Shown here: positions 36,975-44,769 of the stretch, piece by piece
How positions within the stretch are numbered: position 1 is the first letter of the stretch
How the letters are laid out: each line of letters begins with the position of its first letter
Assembly (NCBI GenBank): GCA_964598395.1
Contig: CAZRBW010000002.1
Coordinates: forward strand, 55,504-119,503
DNA from: CAXBDP01 sp964598395
GTDB lineage: Bacteria > Bacteroidota > Bacteroidia > Cytophagales > Cyclobacteriaceae
Length of the DNA stretch: 64,000 bases
Reading direction: 5' to 3'
Program-made: the position numbers and the translations under genes
The notes under the pieces: generated by a model
Database searches by the model: none
Seen by the model: the letters and a program-made list of their open reading frames with translations, nothing else
What the model was told of the DNA's origin: nothing

Positions 36975-37220
36975 TTACTTTTCTAATTCTTTTTCTAAAC
37001 GAGTCAATCGCCTGTCAATAAAGAAAGCATAGACAAAAATTCCAGCCATTACAGTCCCAACGATGGCTACAACAGTATAGATTTTTCCTTCTTTTCGGAA
37101 GGTATCTGCCATTTCCACTTTTGTGTTGCTGTAATCACTTTCGCTTACTTCCATTTTCTGAGCAGATGCAGGGAAATTAAGAATGAGAATGAAAATTGTA
37201 ACTCTAAGTATATGCTTCAT
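36975..37220 (-). CDS. ccmD: CcmD-like small membrane protein
   Basis: Using the ATG at 37218-37220 (MKHILRVTIFILILNFPASA) the protein has 81 residues: an N-terminal signal peptide or membrane segment, a short periplasmic stretch, one transmembrane helix (about 49-67, TVVAIVGTVMAGIFVYAFF) and a basic cytoplasmic end IDRRLTRLEKELEK. Bacteroidota often have a CcmD with such an extra N-terminal segment. CcmD stabilises the CcmABC-CcmE complex. It lies 36 bases after ccmC and 61 before ccmE. Identification rests on position and topology more than on sequence. Confidence 0.8.
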   Translation of the reverse strand: MKHILRVTIFILILNFPASAQKMEVSESDYSNTKVEMADTFRKEGKIYTVVAIVGTVMAGIFVYAFFIDRRLTRLEKELEK

Positions 37221-37256
37221 TTTGATAAATATTCTAATCAAACAAATTTGAATCAA

Positions 37257-37925
37257 TTACATTCCTCTTTGCAACAGCTTATCGGCAACCACACGTATTC
37301 TTACTCTCAAGCTTGCCAGCCAAATTCCAACCAATGTCCATCCGATAACTGCTGGATAGAAAACCGCTCTTAACTTACTATCCAAATCGTAGGCATTAAA
37401 GCCTGGATTACCACCATTGCCTGGATGTAGGGAGTCGGTAAGTCGCGGGAGGATAAATAAAAGCGGAATCATCGCTGCAAATGCAAACACATTATATATC
37501 GCACCGATTCTAGCTCTTTGTTGCTCATCCTCCAAGGCATTTCTCAAAACCATGTAAGCAAAGTAAATTAGCAATGCGATAGCAGAAGCATTTTGTTTCG
37601 GATCGCTACTCCAAGGTTCGCCCCAAGTAAAGTTCGCCCAGATCATCCCCGTTACCATTCCAAGTACGCCAAACACAATTCCAGCGTTGGCAAATTCTAC
37701 TGCTTTGAAATCGTCGAGGCTATTTTGGGATCGTAAATATTTGATAGAATAAACAACTGAAATGGTGAAAAGGATGGTCATACCAAACCACATTGGTACA
37801 TGAAAGTACAAAGACCGTATGGTTTCATTCAAAATGGCTAATCGTGGTACTTCTAGAAGCAAACCACCAATAAGCGTATAAGCAACTAAAGCAACGGTCA
37901 ATATTTTCCACCAATAATTTTTCAT
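37257..37925 (-). CDS. ccmC: Heme handling protein CcmC (CcsA family)
   Basis: Starting at the ATG at 37923-37925, just after the ccmB stop, the protein has 222 residues and six hydrophobic helices. The tryptophan-rich motif appears as TWGEPWSSDPKQNAS (100-114), and the two axial-type histidines are His42 in FHVPMW and His167 in DSLHPG. CcmC presents heme to CcmE at the periplasmic face. The longer frame from 37976 overlaps ccmB and was rejected. Octamer at 37445. Confidence 0.94.
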   Translation of the reverse strand: MKNYWWKILTVALVAYTLIGGLLLEVPRLAILNETIRSLYFHVPMWFGMTILFTISVVYSIKYLRSQNSLDDFKAVEFANAGIVFGVLGMVTGMIWANFTWGEPWSSDPKQNASAIALLIYFAYMVLRNALEDEQQRARIGAIYNVFAFAAMIPLLFILPRLTDSLHPGNGGNPGFNAYDLDSKLRAVFYPAVIGWTLVGIWLASLRVRIRVVADKLLQRGM

Positions 37926-37932
37926 ATCATCA

Positions 37933-38598
37933 TTAGCTACGCCACAGATAAGGAAATAACAAAAAAGACATGGCAATCATAATTAAATTGATTGCTACTA
38001 GCCCATAAATAGCCGCAGTGCTATCAGAAATTGGAATTCCCGAAATTGCATTCCAAGAGATTCGTATGTTCATTAGCATTACTGGGACCAATACGGGAAA
38101 AGCCAAAATTGCCATAATCGTACTCGAATTGGCTGTTTTGGAAGCAATGCCTGAAATCAATGTAAGTGAACTTGAAAAGGCAATAGAGCCTAAAACAATG
38201 CCTAAAATAAATAAGCTTAATTGTTCAACAGGATTTCCAAGCACCAAACTATATAGCAGAAAACCCAAAAGCGCAATTACGAGCAATAAGGCTGCATTGT
38301 AGATGACCTTAGATATAATAATGCTTTCGGGCCGAGCGAGTGTGTAATAGTAAAGTTGCCGACCTGAGCTTTCTTGAATGAAGCTTTTGGCAATTGCATT
38401 AACAGCTGCAAAAAGGATGATTATCCAGAAAAGGACATTCCAAGTAGCTGAGCTTAACGACTGATTGTAGGTTTGAAAACTAAGATAGGCAATGAAAATA
38501 GTGCTACCTATATACAGGAGTAGTCCATTGAAAGCATAGCGTTGCCTCCACTCAAGTACTACTTCCTTCCATATCAATGCATTAATTTCTTTTAGCAT
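37933..38598 (-). CDS. ccmB: Heme exporter/ABC permease subunit CcmB
   Basis: The 221-residue membrane protein begins at MLKEINALIWKEVVLEWRQR (38598), the typical amphipathic start of CcmB, followed by six hydrophobic helices and the family stretch FIQESSGRQLYYYTLARPES. It is the membrane part of the CcmAB ABC transporter that drives release of holo-CcmE. No ccmA ATPase gene is visible within the window, so it must lie elsewhere. It heads the ccm operon; 139 bases separate it from moxR upstream, enough for a promoter. Start codon moved inward from 38634. Confidence 0.93.
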   Translation of the reverse strand: MLKEINALIWKEVVLEWRQRYAFNGLLLYIGSTIFIAYLSFQTYNQSLSSATWNVLFWIIILFAAVNAIAKSFIQESSGRQLYYYTLARPESIIISKVIYNAALLLVIALLGFLLYSLVLGNPVEQLSLFILGIVLGSIAFSSSLTLISGIASKTANSSTIMAILAFPVLVPVMLMNIRISWNAISGIPISDSTAAIYGLVAINLIMIAMSFLLFPYLWRS

Positions 38599-38737
38599 GG
38601 CTATTATGGCGCAAAAATACGACGCAAAAGCCACAAAACCTTTGAGTTTCAGAAAAGAATCTACCTAATGGAAAATCAATTTGAAGCTGAAATTAACTCT
38701 CAGTCTAAATCAAAGTAGGTATGGATGATAGGAGAGA

Positions 38738-39700
38738 TTACAATAATTTTTCAATAATCATATCTTCAGAATACTCTTCAGCTTCGGCTTTGAAGTTTCT
38801 AACTATCCGGTGTCTGAGGATTGGTTTGGCGACTGCCATTACATCTTCAATATCTGGGGCATATTTCCCTTTGGTAAGAGCATGGCATTTTGCGCCTAAA
38901 ACCAAATATTGAGAAGCTCTTGGGCCAGCACCCCATTCCAAGTAATTTTTAGTAATATCTGGCGCTAGTGAATTATCGGGACGAGTCTTTTGCACAAGAC
39001 TAACTGCGTATTTCACAATATTATCTGTAACTGGGACTCTGCGCACCAATTGTTGGAATGCTATAATTTCTTCTTGACTTACGACTTTATTAACCTGTGG
39101 TAAACCTCCCGCCGTTGTACTTTTTACGATGGCAACTTCCTCGTCGTAGCTAGGATAGTCCAATCTGATATTAAACATGAATCGGTCTAGCTGTGCTTCT
39201 GGCAATGGATAAGTTCCTTCTTGCTCTATCGGATTTTGGGTAGCTAATACAAAGAATGGCTTTTGCAGTCTAAATACTTGACCGGCAATAGTTACTGAAA
39301 ATTCTTGCATGGCCTCAAGCAAGGCTGCTTGGGTTTTTGGAGGAGTTCTATTTATCTCATCAGCCAACACTACATTGGCGAAGATTGGCCCTTTTATAAA
39401 TCTAAAGTTCCTTTCGTTATCCATTGTTTCTGCCCCTAAAATATCCGAAGGCATCAAATCTGGAGTGAACTGGATTCTATTATAACTTAAATCTAACGCC
39501 GAACTTATAGTTTGAATCAGGAGGGTTTTGGCCAAACCTGGGACACCAACTAATAACGAATGTCCTTGACAGAAAAGGGAAATCAATAAAAATTTTACGG
39601 TTTCATCCTGCCCAACTATGACCTTACTTATTTCTTTTCTTAACTCTTCGTGGGACTGGTGAAACTTATCTGCCAGCACTACATCCGATTGTCCTTCCAT
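38738..39700 (-). CDS. MoxR-family AAA+ ATPase
   Basis: The 320-residue ATPase has Walker A GVPGLAKT (52-59), the MoxR stretch RIQFTPDLMPSDILG, Walker B VVLADEINRTPPKTQAALLEAMQE, and a C-terminal lid with WGAGPRASQYL. MoxR proteins act as chaperones, often with von Willebrand A domain partners (BatA/BatB) in membrane or stress functions. Here the start abuts the stop of a SurA-like foldase gene (39701), so it appears coupled to envelope protein folding. BatD lies 20 kb away at 58620, and no BatA/B/C/E genes are in the window. Octamer at 39105. Confidence 0.95.
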   Translation of the reverse strand: MEGQSDVVLADKFHQSHEELRKEISKVIVGQDETVKFLLISLFCQGHSLLVGVPGLAKTLLIQTISSALDLSYNRIQFTPDLMPSDILGAETMDNERNFRFIKGPIFANVVLADEINRTPPKTQAALLEAMQEFSVTIAGQVFRLQKPFFVLATQNPIEQEGTYPLPEAQLDRFMFNIRLDYPSYDEEVAIVKSTTAGGLPQVNKVVSQEEIIAFQQLVRRVPVTDNIVKYAVSLVQKTRPDNSLAPDITKNYLEWGAGPRASQYLVLGAKCHALTKGKYAPDIEDVMAVAKPILRHRIVRNFKAEAEEYSEDMIIEKLL

Positions 39701-41077
39701 TTACTTTTGTTGATTTTCCAAAAATGCACAATTCCGATATTCTGGCGCTACGTCTACAAACACCTCGGTCATTGCACGCTGAAACCATTCTCGTCTTACT
39801 TTATCCTTTTTGTCCGCCAAAGCAACTGCTTTTAGTTTTTCATAATCCTGCGCTAGATTTGCTTCATGCGGAGCAATTCTACTTTGATAATAAAGGATTT
39901 TGATTGATTCTGTTCCATCTTCTTTACGAAAGGCAATAGGCTTACTATAAGTACCTACCTTCATGGTATCAATGGTAAGATATAGTTCAGGAGAAATATC
40001 CTCAACTGAAATTGTATATCCTCCATATCTTCCCATCATGAAGCCCCCTCCAGATGATGTGTTTTTGTCATCACTGTACTCAGAGGCCGCCTTTTCAAAA
40101 GAAATATTTCCATCTTGAATTTCTGTTCTCAAGCTATCTAAATAGCGCATAGCAACGTTTTTATCATCTTGCGAAGGTTGAGGCATAATTACAATATGTC
40201 TAGTATTGTATTCATTACCCCTTCTTTCAATTAGTTGCAGAATATGGAATCCGAATTGACTTTCGAAGACTGGAGAAACATCACCAACTTTCATTTTCAT
40301 TGCCGTAGCTTCGTAAGTAGGATCTAGCTCACCTCTTTTATAGTAACCAAGATCTCCCCCTCTCTGCGAGGTGGCGTCCATTCCATACTCCAATGCCATT
40401 TGAGCAAAAGTAGCCTCACCTTCGACAATTTTACGACGAACTTCGGTCAAAAGTGCCCTTATTTGATCCTTTTGCTCTTTCCCTGCAACTGGTCTTTTTT
40501 CGATCACTCCCAGCTTTACTTCTGCTGAGTAATAAGGCCTCTCATTTCTTGGTATAGCATTGAAATATTTTCGAACATCTGCCGGAGTTACATTTACATC
40601 TTCAAATATCTGACGCTCCATTGCCTCAGCAAGCTCTTGCTCTTTTACATCTTTAAACAAATCCAATCTGATCTGTGCCATGGACTTGCCATACTGTTTT
40701 TCAATTGCATCTTCTCCACCAAGTCTTTGAATCATCGTTTGCAAACGATTATCTAATTCCATATACACTTCAGCATCACTAACTTCTATTGAGTCTATTT
40801 CTGCTTTTGCCACCAGTACTTTTCCAAGTATTAAGCTTTCCAGTGCCATACACCTTCCATCGTTGGCTTTAAACATGCCTTCACGCAGGCCACGTAAATA
40901 ATTGGCCTCCAAATCAGATTTTAGAATTATGTAGTTATCTACTTTGCCAACAATCTTTTCAGCTACAGTACCACGGACCTGCTGAGCCATGATAGGGTTA
41001 ACCAAGGCCAGACTCAAAAACAAAATGCCACTAAGGCCTAAAAATTTCGAAATTCTTTTGACTTGATGCTTTTTCAT
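39701..41077 (-). CDS. SurA-like periplasmic peptidyl-prolyl isomerase with two parvulin domains
   Basis: The 458-residue protein has a signal peptide (about 1-31, ending IMAQQ), a SurA N-terminal chaperone domain (about 35-170; VGKVDNYIILKSDLEANY) and two parvulin-type domains (about 180-280, with GGDLGYYKRGELDPTYEATA and FGFHILQLIERRG; and about 285-390, with AASEYSDDKNTSSGGGFM). SurA escorts outer-membrane proteins. Its first 47 bases overlap the preceding gene, which suggests translational coupling. No alternative start near the overlap preserves the signal. Confidence 0.92.
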   Translation of the reverse strand: MKKHQVKRISKFLGLSGILFLSLALVNPIMAQQVRGTVAEKIVGKVDNYIILKSDLEANYLRGLREGMFKANDGRCMALESLILGKVLVAKAEIDSIEVSDAEVYMELDNRLQTMIQRLGGEDAIEKQYGKSMAQIRLDLFKDVKEQELAEAMERQIFEDVNVTPADVRKYFNAIPRNERPYYSAEVKLGVIEKRPVAGKEQKDQIRALLTEVRRKIVEGEATFAQMALEYGMDATSQRGGDLGYYKRGELDPTYEATAMKMKVGDVSPVFESQFGFHILQLIERRGNEYNTRHIVIMPQPSQDDKNVAMRYLDSLRTEIQDGNISFEKAASEYSDDKNTSSGGGFMMGRYGGYTISVEDISPELYLTIDTMKVGTYSKPIAFRKEDGTESIKILYYQSRIAPHEANLAQDYEKLKAVALADKKDKVRREWFQRAMTEVFVDVAPEYRNCAFLENQQK

Positions 41078-41915
41078 AAATTTCTTTTTCCATTTTTTCC
41101 ACCAAATCCACCCGCCTTTTCGTGACGATGATACTGGTAATATTATCTGCTACAAATTCTAGCGGTGATATTTGATCGGAGAACTTATATTCCTTGATTC
41201 TTAAATAGTAGTTAAAACTATTATCAGAGGTTTCAACAAATTCGTTTTCTTGCAAAAATTGAACCTTATTTGGTATTCCTGCCAATGGTGTGTTTCTTAT
41301 CACATCATCAAAATTAAGCCAAGTGGAATCTTCCAAATGGTAAATATCGGCAAATTGAACACAGTAAAGACGAAATTCTTCCTTACTTTTTTCATTTGTA
41401 CTTTTTAACCATCCTGTCACTTGATTTATTCTGGGCGCCCTCTTTGGAATTTTTGCATACCAGCCACGGATAATATTCTGTTTGAGTTCGTAGTTTTCCT
41501 TATTTTCTTGGTAGTAGTTCTTAACCTCTTCTTGGCTTACTCGGGTATCCAATCGCTCATTTACCATTTGCTTCTCATACTCATATGCAATTAAGGCATA
41601 GCGATAATCCTGCACTTTTCGCTCTACTTCATTCATATTGATATTCAAATAAGCACTGGCTTCTCGAGTCATTAGCTGTTTTACCACCCAATTTCGCACA
41701 TAAGCCTCCGTAATTCGCCCACTGTCTAGGCTGGTTGAACCATTGGGAACAACTCCAGTAAGGTCATCAGCATAAAGGTAAGAATCATACACTCTGGCTA
41801 CAGGGATGCGACCTTCATTATTTATATCATCCTTTTCGCCCAGTCTCAAATTTTCGCAAGAGAGTAAAGCAAGTAAGGCAAGTAAGGCAACTAATATGTT
41901 ACTTCTCCTTTTCAA
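41031..41915 (-). CDS. SurA-like lipoprotein lacking a recognisable isomerase domain
   Basis: The 294-residue protein starts with a lipoprotein signal (MKRRSNILVALLALLALLSC, Cys20) and continues with a SurA-like helical chaperone region (RITEAYVRNWVVKQLMTREA, VERKVQDYRYALIAYEYEKQ). The C-terminal half is parvulin-sized but shows no parvulin active-site signature. It lies between two clear foldases and overlaps both (17 bases upstream, 47 bases downstream), so it probably works with them in outer-membrane protein assembly. The signal peptide is encoded by a 9-base tandem repeat. Confidence 0.75.
   Translation of the reverse strand: MKRRSNILVALLALLALLSCENLRLGEKDDINNEGRIPVARVYDSYLYADDLTGVVPNGSTSLDSGRITEAYVRNWVVKQLMTREASAYLNINMNEVERKVQDYRYALIAYEYEKQMVNERLDTRVSQEEVKNYYQENKENYELKQNIIRGWYAKIPKRAPRINQVTGWLKSTNEKSKEEFRLYCVQFADIYHLEDSTWLNFDDVIRNTPLAGIPNKVQFLQENEFVETSDNSFNYYLRIKEYKFSDQISPLEFVADNITSIIVTKRRVDLVEKMEKEIYEKASSQKNFEIFRP
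41863..41889. repeat. Three 9-base tandem units inside a lipoprotein signal peptide
   Basis: AGTAAAGCA is followed by two copies of AGTAAGGCA. They encode the Leu-Leu-Ala repeat of the hydrophobic signal core of the 41031-41915 gene. Unit gain or loss stays in frame and would only change the core length. Confidence 0.8.
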
Positions 41916-43902
41916 TAATTTCTTTTGTTCGATTAAATACAGTTTTGTTTATCAAAACGGGATATTCTTCTCTTAGTTGATTTAGCCATTGCTCTTCCAA
42001 ATACTCTTGATATTCAGAGATTACTTGACCTTTAATTTCATTTAACTGCTTTGCTTGAGGCGGGAGGATTTCATCTATAATCGCAACAATAAATTTATCA
42101 TCAGTCTCCAAACTATTCAGCTCCATCAATTCATCAAAAACAGATAAATATGGATCGCTTACGATTTCAAAGGTACCATTTCTAACTTGAATCAACTGAG
42201 CATTATTGCTTAGTACTGCATCAATTTTATTTTTTATCTCTTCACCAGAATCTGCAGTTTCAAAAACATCCTTTAGTAATTCAATAGAAGTAGAACCAGA
42301 GGCAATAAATAAGTTCGCCTTTGCTCTTTCACCATATTGGTAATTTTCCTTGCGTGTTTCGTAGAATTCTTGCAACCCCACTGAGTCTTCCAAGGCTCTA
42401 TCCCAAACCATCTCCTCCATTATATCAAATAGCAACATCCCGTCTTGGTATTCTTTTACCAGCCATTTGTATTCGGGCTTCAGATTCTCAAGATTCGATT
42501 GATATTCCGATTGAATGAGCCCTTGCCTAAACTGTTCAATAAGCTGGAGCATAACCGGAACTGGTGCAGCGTTTTGAAAGCGCGTTTGTTCGCCTTCAAT
42601 GTACTCCACAAGCTCACCTAACGTAATTTGACGATTTGGCGTAATGTATGCTACGTATTTTAATTGCGATGAATCACCTTCCCATTTCCAATTGGCCTGT
42701 AATAGTCTAGAATTGGCCTTTGTTAAAAGTCCTTCTTTGACACTATCCACTTCTACAAGGCTGATTTCAAACGCTGCCTTTGCAATGAAACTCTCAAATG
42801 CCACCCTAGAGCGATTATCTCTAGAAACTTTTTCGCGAATTACTTCTTTTTGGACTAACTGCTCGCCAGCTTGTCTCTTGTCTAGCAACTTAACTATATG
42901 CCATCCATAAGGAGTTTTGAATGGCTCACTTATTTCGCCTGATTGCTTAAGGGAAAATGCTACATTCTCAAAGGAAGGAACCAGCGCACCTACACCAATC
43001 CAGTCAAGTTCGCCATTCCTTTGTTTGGTAGAAATGTCATCACTAAATGTACTTACTAAAGTGCCCCACATGGCTGAATTAGCCATAAGCTCTTGATGAA
43101 TTTGTTTAATTATAGACTCTTGATCTGCGAGGATTTGTGATGGCATACCTTCTGTAGCCCGAAGCATAATATGAGCTACTTTTACCTCTCCTCGAGCTGG
43201 AATCCTGTCATTAAGCTTAATAAGGTGATAGCCAAATCGGGTTCGAATAGGAGCTGATAATTGACCTTTTTCCAAGTTATATGCAGCCGATTCAAAGGGA
43301 TACACCATTTGCATAACAGAAAAATAGCCAAGATTACCCTTATTACTTACAGCGGAAGGGTCTTCCGAATATCTCACGGCTAAATCTTCAAAGGACTCTC
43401 CTTCAATCGCCTTTTGCTTGATTTCCAAAATTTTATTCCAAGCTTTTAAAGTATCTTCAGCCGATGCTAATGGTGCAACTTCAATAAGAATATGAGATGC
43501 TGATACTTCCTCCTTCATTCTTTCATAATACTCATCCACAAGTGCTTCTAAACTTTCTTCATCTTGTAAAAAAGGTTTTGCCAATTCAGTTTTATACTGT
43601 TTCAACTCCTGCTGAAAACCCTCCTCTTGATGCTTCCCTAGCGACTTTGCATATTGTACTTTGAGTTTGAAGTTTACATAACGGCTGAGGTATTCCTCTA
43701 TACTTTCATTTTCAATATTTTCACTGATTGCGTGGGTTTTATTATGCTGATAAATGAATTCTTCTGGACTTACACTTTCATCTCCTAATTTGAAAATGTA
43801 GTCTCCCTTCTCTTCCGTAGAATCCACAATTTTTTGAGTGGCATTGCAAGAGATTGTAATAAAAACAACAAGGAAAATTGAAAACTGCTGAAAGCGCTTC
43901 AT
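41899..43902 (-). CDS. Periplasmic foldase lipoprotein, PpiC/SurA type, with two parvulin domains
   Basis: The start at 43902 (MKRFQQFSIFLVVFITISC) gives a lipoprotein signal with Cys19; 43911 is three codons earlier. The 667-residue protein has an N-terminal helical region, two consecutive parvulin domains (about 130-235 with VSASHILIEVAP and GNLGYFSVMQMVYPFE; about 240-350 with VKVAHIMLRATEG and GELDWIGVGALVPSFE), and a long C-terminal helical chaperone-like part. It probably assists folding of exported or outer-membrane proteins. It heads the three-foldase, moxR gene series. The gap to the anti-sigma kinase gene upstream is 71 bases. Octamer at 42060. Confidence 0.92.
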   Translation of the reverse strand: MKRFQQFSIFLVVFITISCNATQKIVDSTEEKGDYIFKLGDESVSPEEFIYQHNKTHAISENIENESIEEYLSRYVNFKLKVQYAKSLGKHQEEGFQQELKQYKTELAKPFLQDEESLEALVDEYYERMKEEVSASHILIEVAPLASAEDTLKAWNKILEIKQKAIEGESFEDLAVRYSEDPSAVSNKGNLGYFSVMQMVYPFESAAYNLEKGQLSAPIRTRFGYHLIKLNDRIPARGEVKVAHIMLRATEGMPSQILADQESIIKQIHQELMANSAMWGTLVSTFSDDISTKQRNGELDWIGVGALVPSFENVAFSLKQSGEISEPFKTPYGWHIVKLLDKRQAGEQLVQKEVIREKVSRDNRSRVAFESFIAKAAFEISLVEVDSVKEGLLTKANSRLLQANWKWEGDSSQLKYVAYITPNRQITLGELVEYIEGEQTRFQNAAPVPVMLQLIEQFRQGLIQSEYQSNLENLKPEYKWLVKEYQDGMLLFDIMEEMVWDRALEDSVGLQEFYETRKENYQYGERAKANLFIASGSTSIELLKDVFETADSGEEIKNKIDAVLSNNAQLIQVRNGTFEIVSDPYLSVFDELMELNSLETDDKFIVAIIDEILPPQAKQLNEIKGQVISEYQEYLEEQWLNQLREEYPVLINKTVFNRTKEIIEKEK

Positions 43903-43973
43903 ATAGTACAATGCGAAATAAGGTGCAATTTTAAGGTATTTTAACGGAATAGGGATGAAAAAGCAGGAGGATT

Positions 43974-44405
43974 TTATGCGCTTGACGCCATCTTGCCACT
44001 AAATTTCTTGTAAAGACGGATTACATTGCGGTTTTCGTCTCTGAAAAATTCTATGTTATCCATAATTCTCTTCACCAAAATAATTCCCATCCCGCCTTTT
44101 CGTTGATCTTGTACTAACTGATCAAGAGTTGGCTCTTCATAATTCATGAAGTTAAATAATTTACCTTCATCCATTATGTCAAAGAAAATGCCCTCATCAT
44201 CCGTTCGTATTTCCAAGGTAATATGTCTTTCTGGATTACAACTATGAGAATGGATAATGAGATTGGAGCACACCTCATCTACCGCCAACACAAGCATATT
44301 GACATCCAAATCGGATAAACCAATTTTGATAAGTACATCAGAAACAAAGCTTCTGACAGACCTCAAAATTGTTCTCGTACAGCCAACTGTTAAACTATCC
44401 TTCAT
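43974..44405 (-). CDS. Anti-sigma factor serine kinase/ATPase of the RsbW/SpoIIAB type
   Basis: The 143-residue GHKL-fold protein has an N-box AVDEVCSNLIIHSH and a glycine-rich G-box GGMGIILVKRIMD. These bind ATP in RsbW-like kinases, which phosphorylate the STAS antagonist and hold a partner such as a sigma factor. It overlaps the STAS gene by 11 bases and is the last of a phosphatase-antagonist-kinase module. Its own target is not visible in the window. Confidence 0.92.
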   Translation of the reverse strand: MKDSLTVGCTRTILRSVRSFVSDVLIKIGLSDLDVNMLVLAVDEVCSNLIIHSHSCNPERHITLEIRTDDEGIFFDIMDEGKLFNFMNYEEPTLDQLVQDQRKGGMGIILVKRIMDNIEFFRDENRNVIRLYKKFSGKMASSA

Positions 44406-44739
44406 TTACTATTTGAAGTGCTTCTTCTTTTGTGCCTATAATAGGTAATAATTGATCCAAGCCGAGGATTTCGAATACGTTTTGTACTTTATCGCTTAGA
44501 CTATATAATACGAACTTAATCTCTTTCTTTTCCAAAACTTGGATATAGGACATAAAAACACCTAACCCTGCTGAAGAAATGTACTCAAGTTTCTCGCAAT
44601 CAACGAGGATCTTCTTATGATTGTTTTCGATGACATCAGAAAGCTCCTGATCCAACTTAATTGAAGAGCTGGCATCCACTTCACCTATTACTCGAATAAC
44701 TACCCAATCCTCTTCTTGATCCTTTTCTATTTCTACCAT
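44395..44739 (-). CDS. STAS-domain anti-sigma factor antagonist (RsbV/SpoIIAA type)
   Basis: The 114-residue single-domain protein has the STAS fold and the phosphorylation loop CEKLEYISSAGLGVFMSY, where Ser56 is the probable phosphosite by position. Unphosphorylated, such proteins bind the kinase and free its other partner. The gene sits between the PP2C phosphatase (31 bases upstream stop) and the kinase (11-base overlap), which fits a complete partner switch. Confidence 0.93.
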   Translation of the reverse strand: MVEIEKDQEEDWVVIRVIGEVDASSSIKLDQELSDVIENNHKKILVDCEKLEYISSAGLGVFMSYIQVLEKKEIKFVLYSLSDKVQNVFEILGLDQLLPIIGTKEEALQIVNEG

Positions 44740-44769
44740 AATCTAGTAACGTTTAGGTATTTGTTTAGT

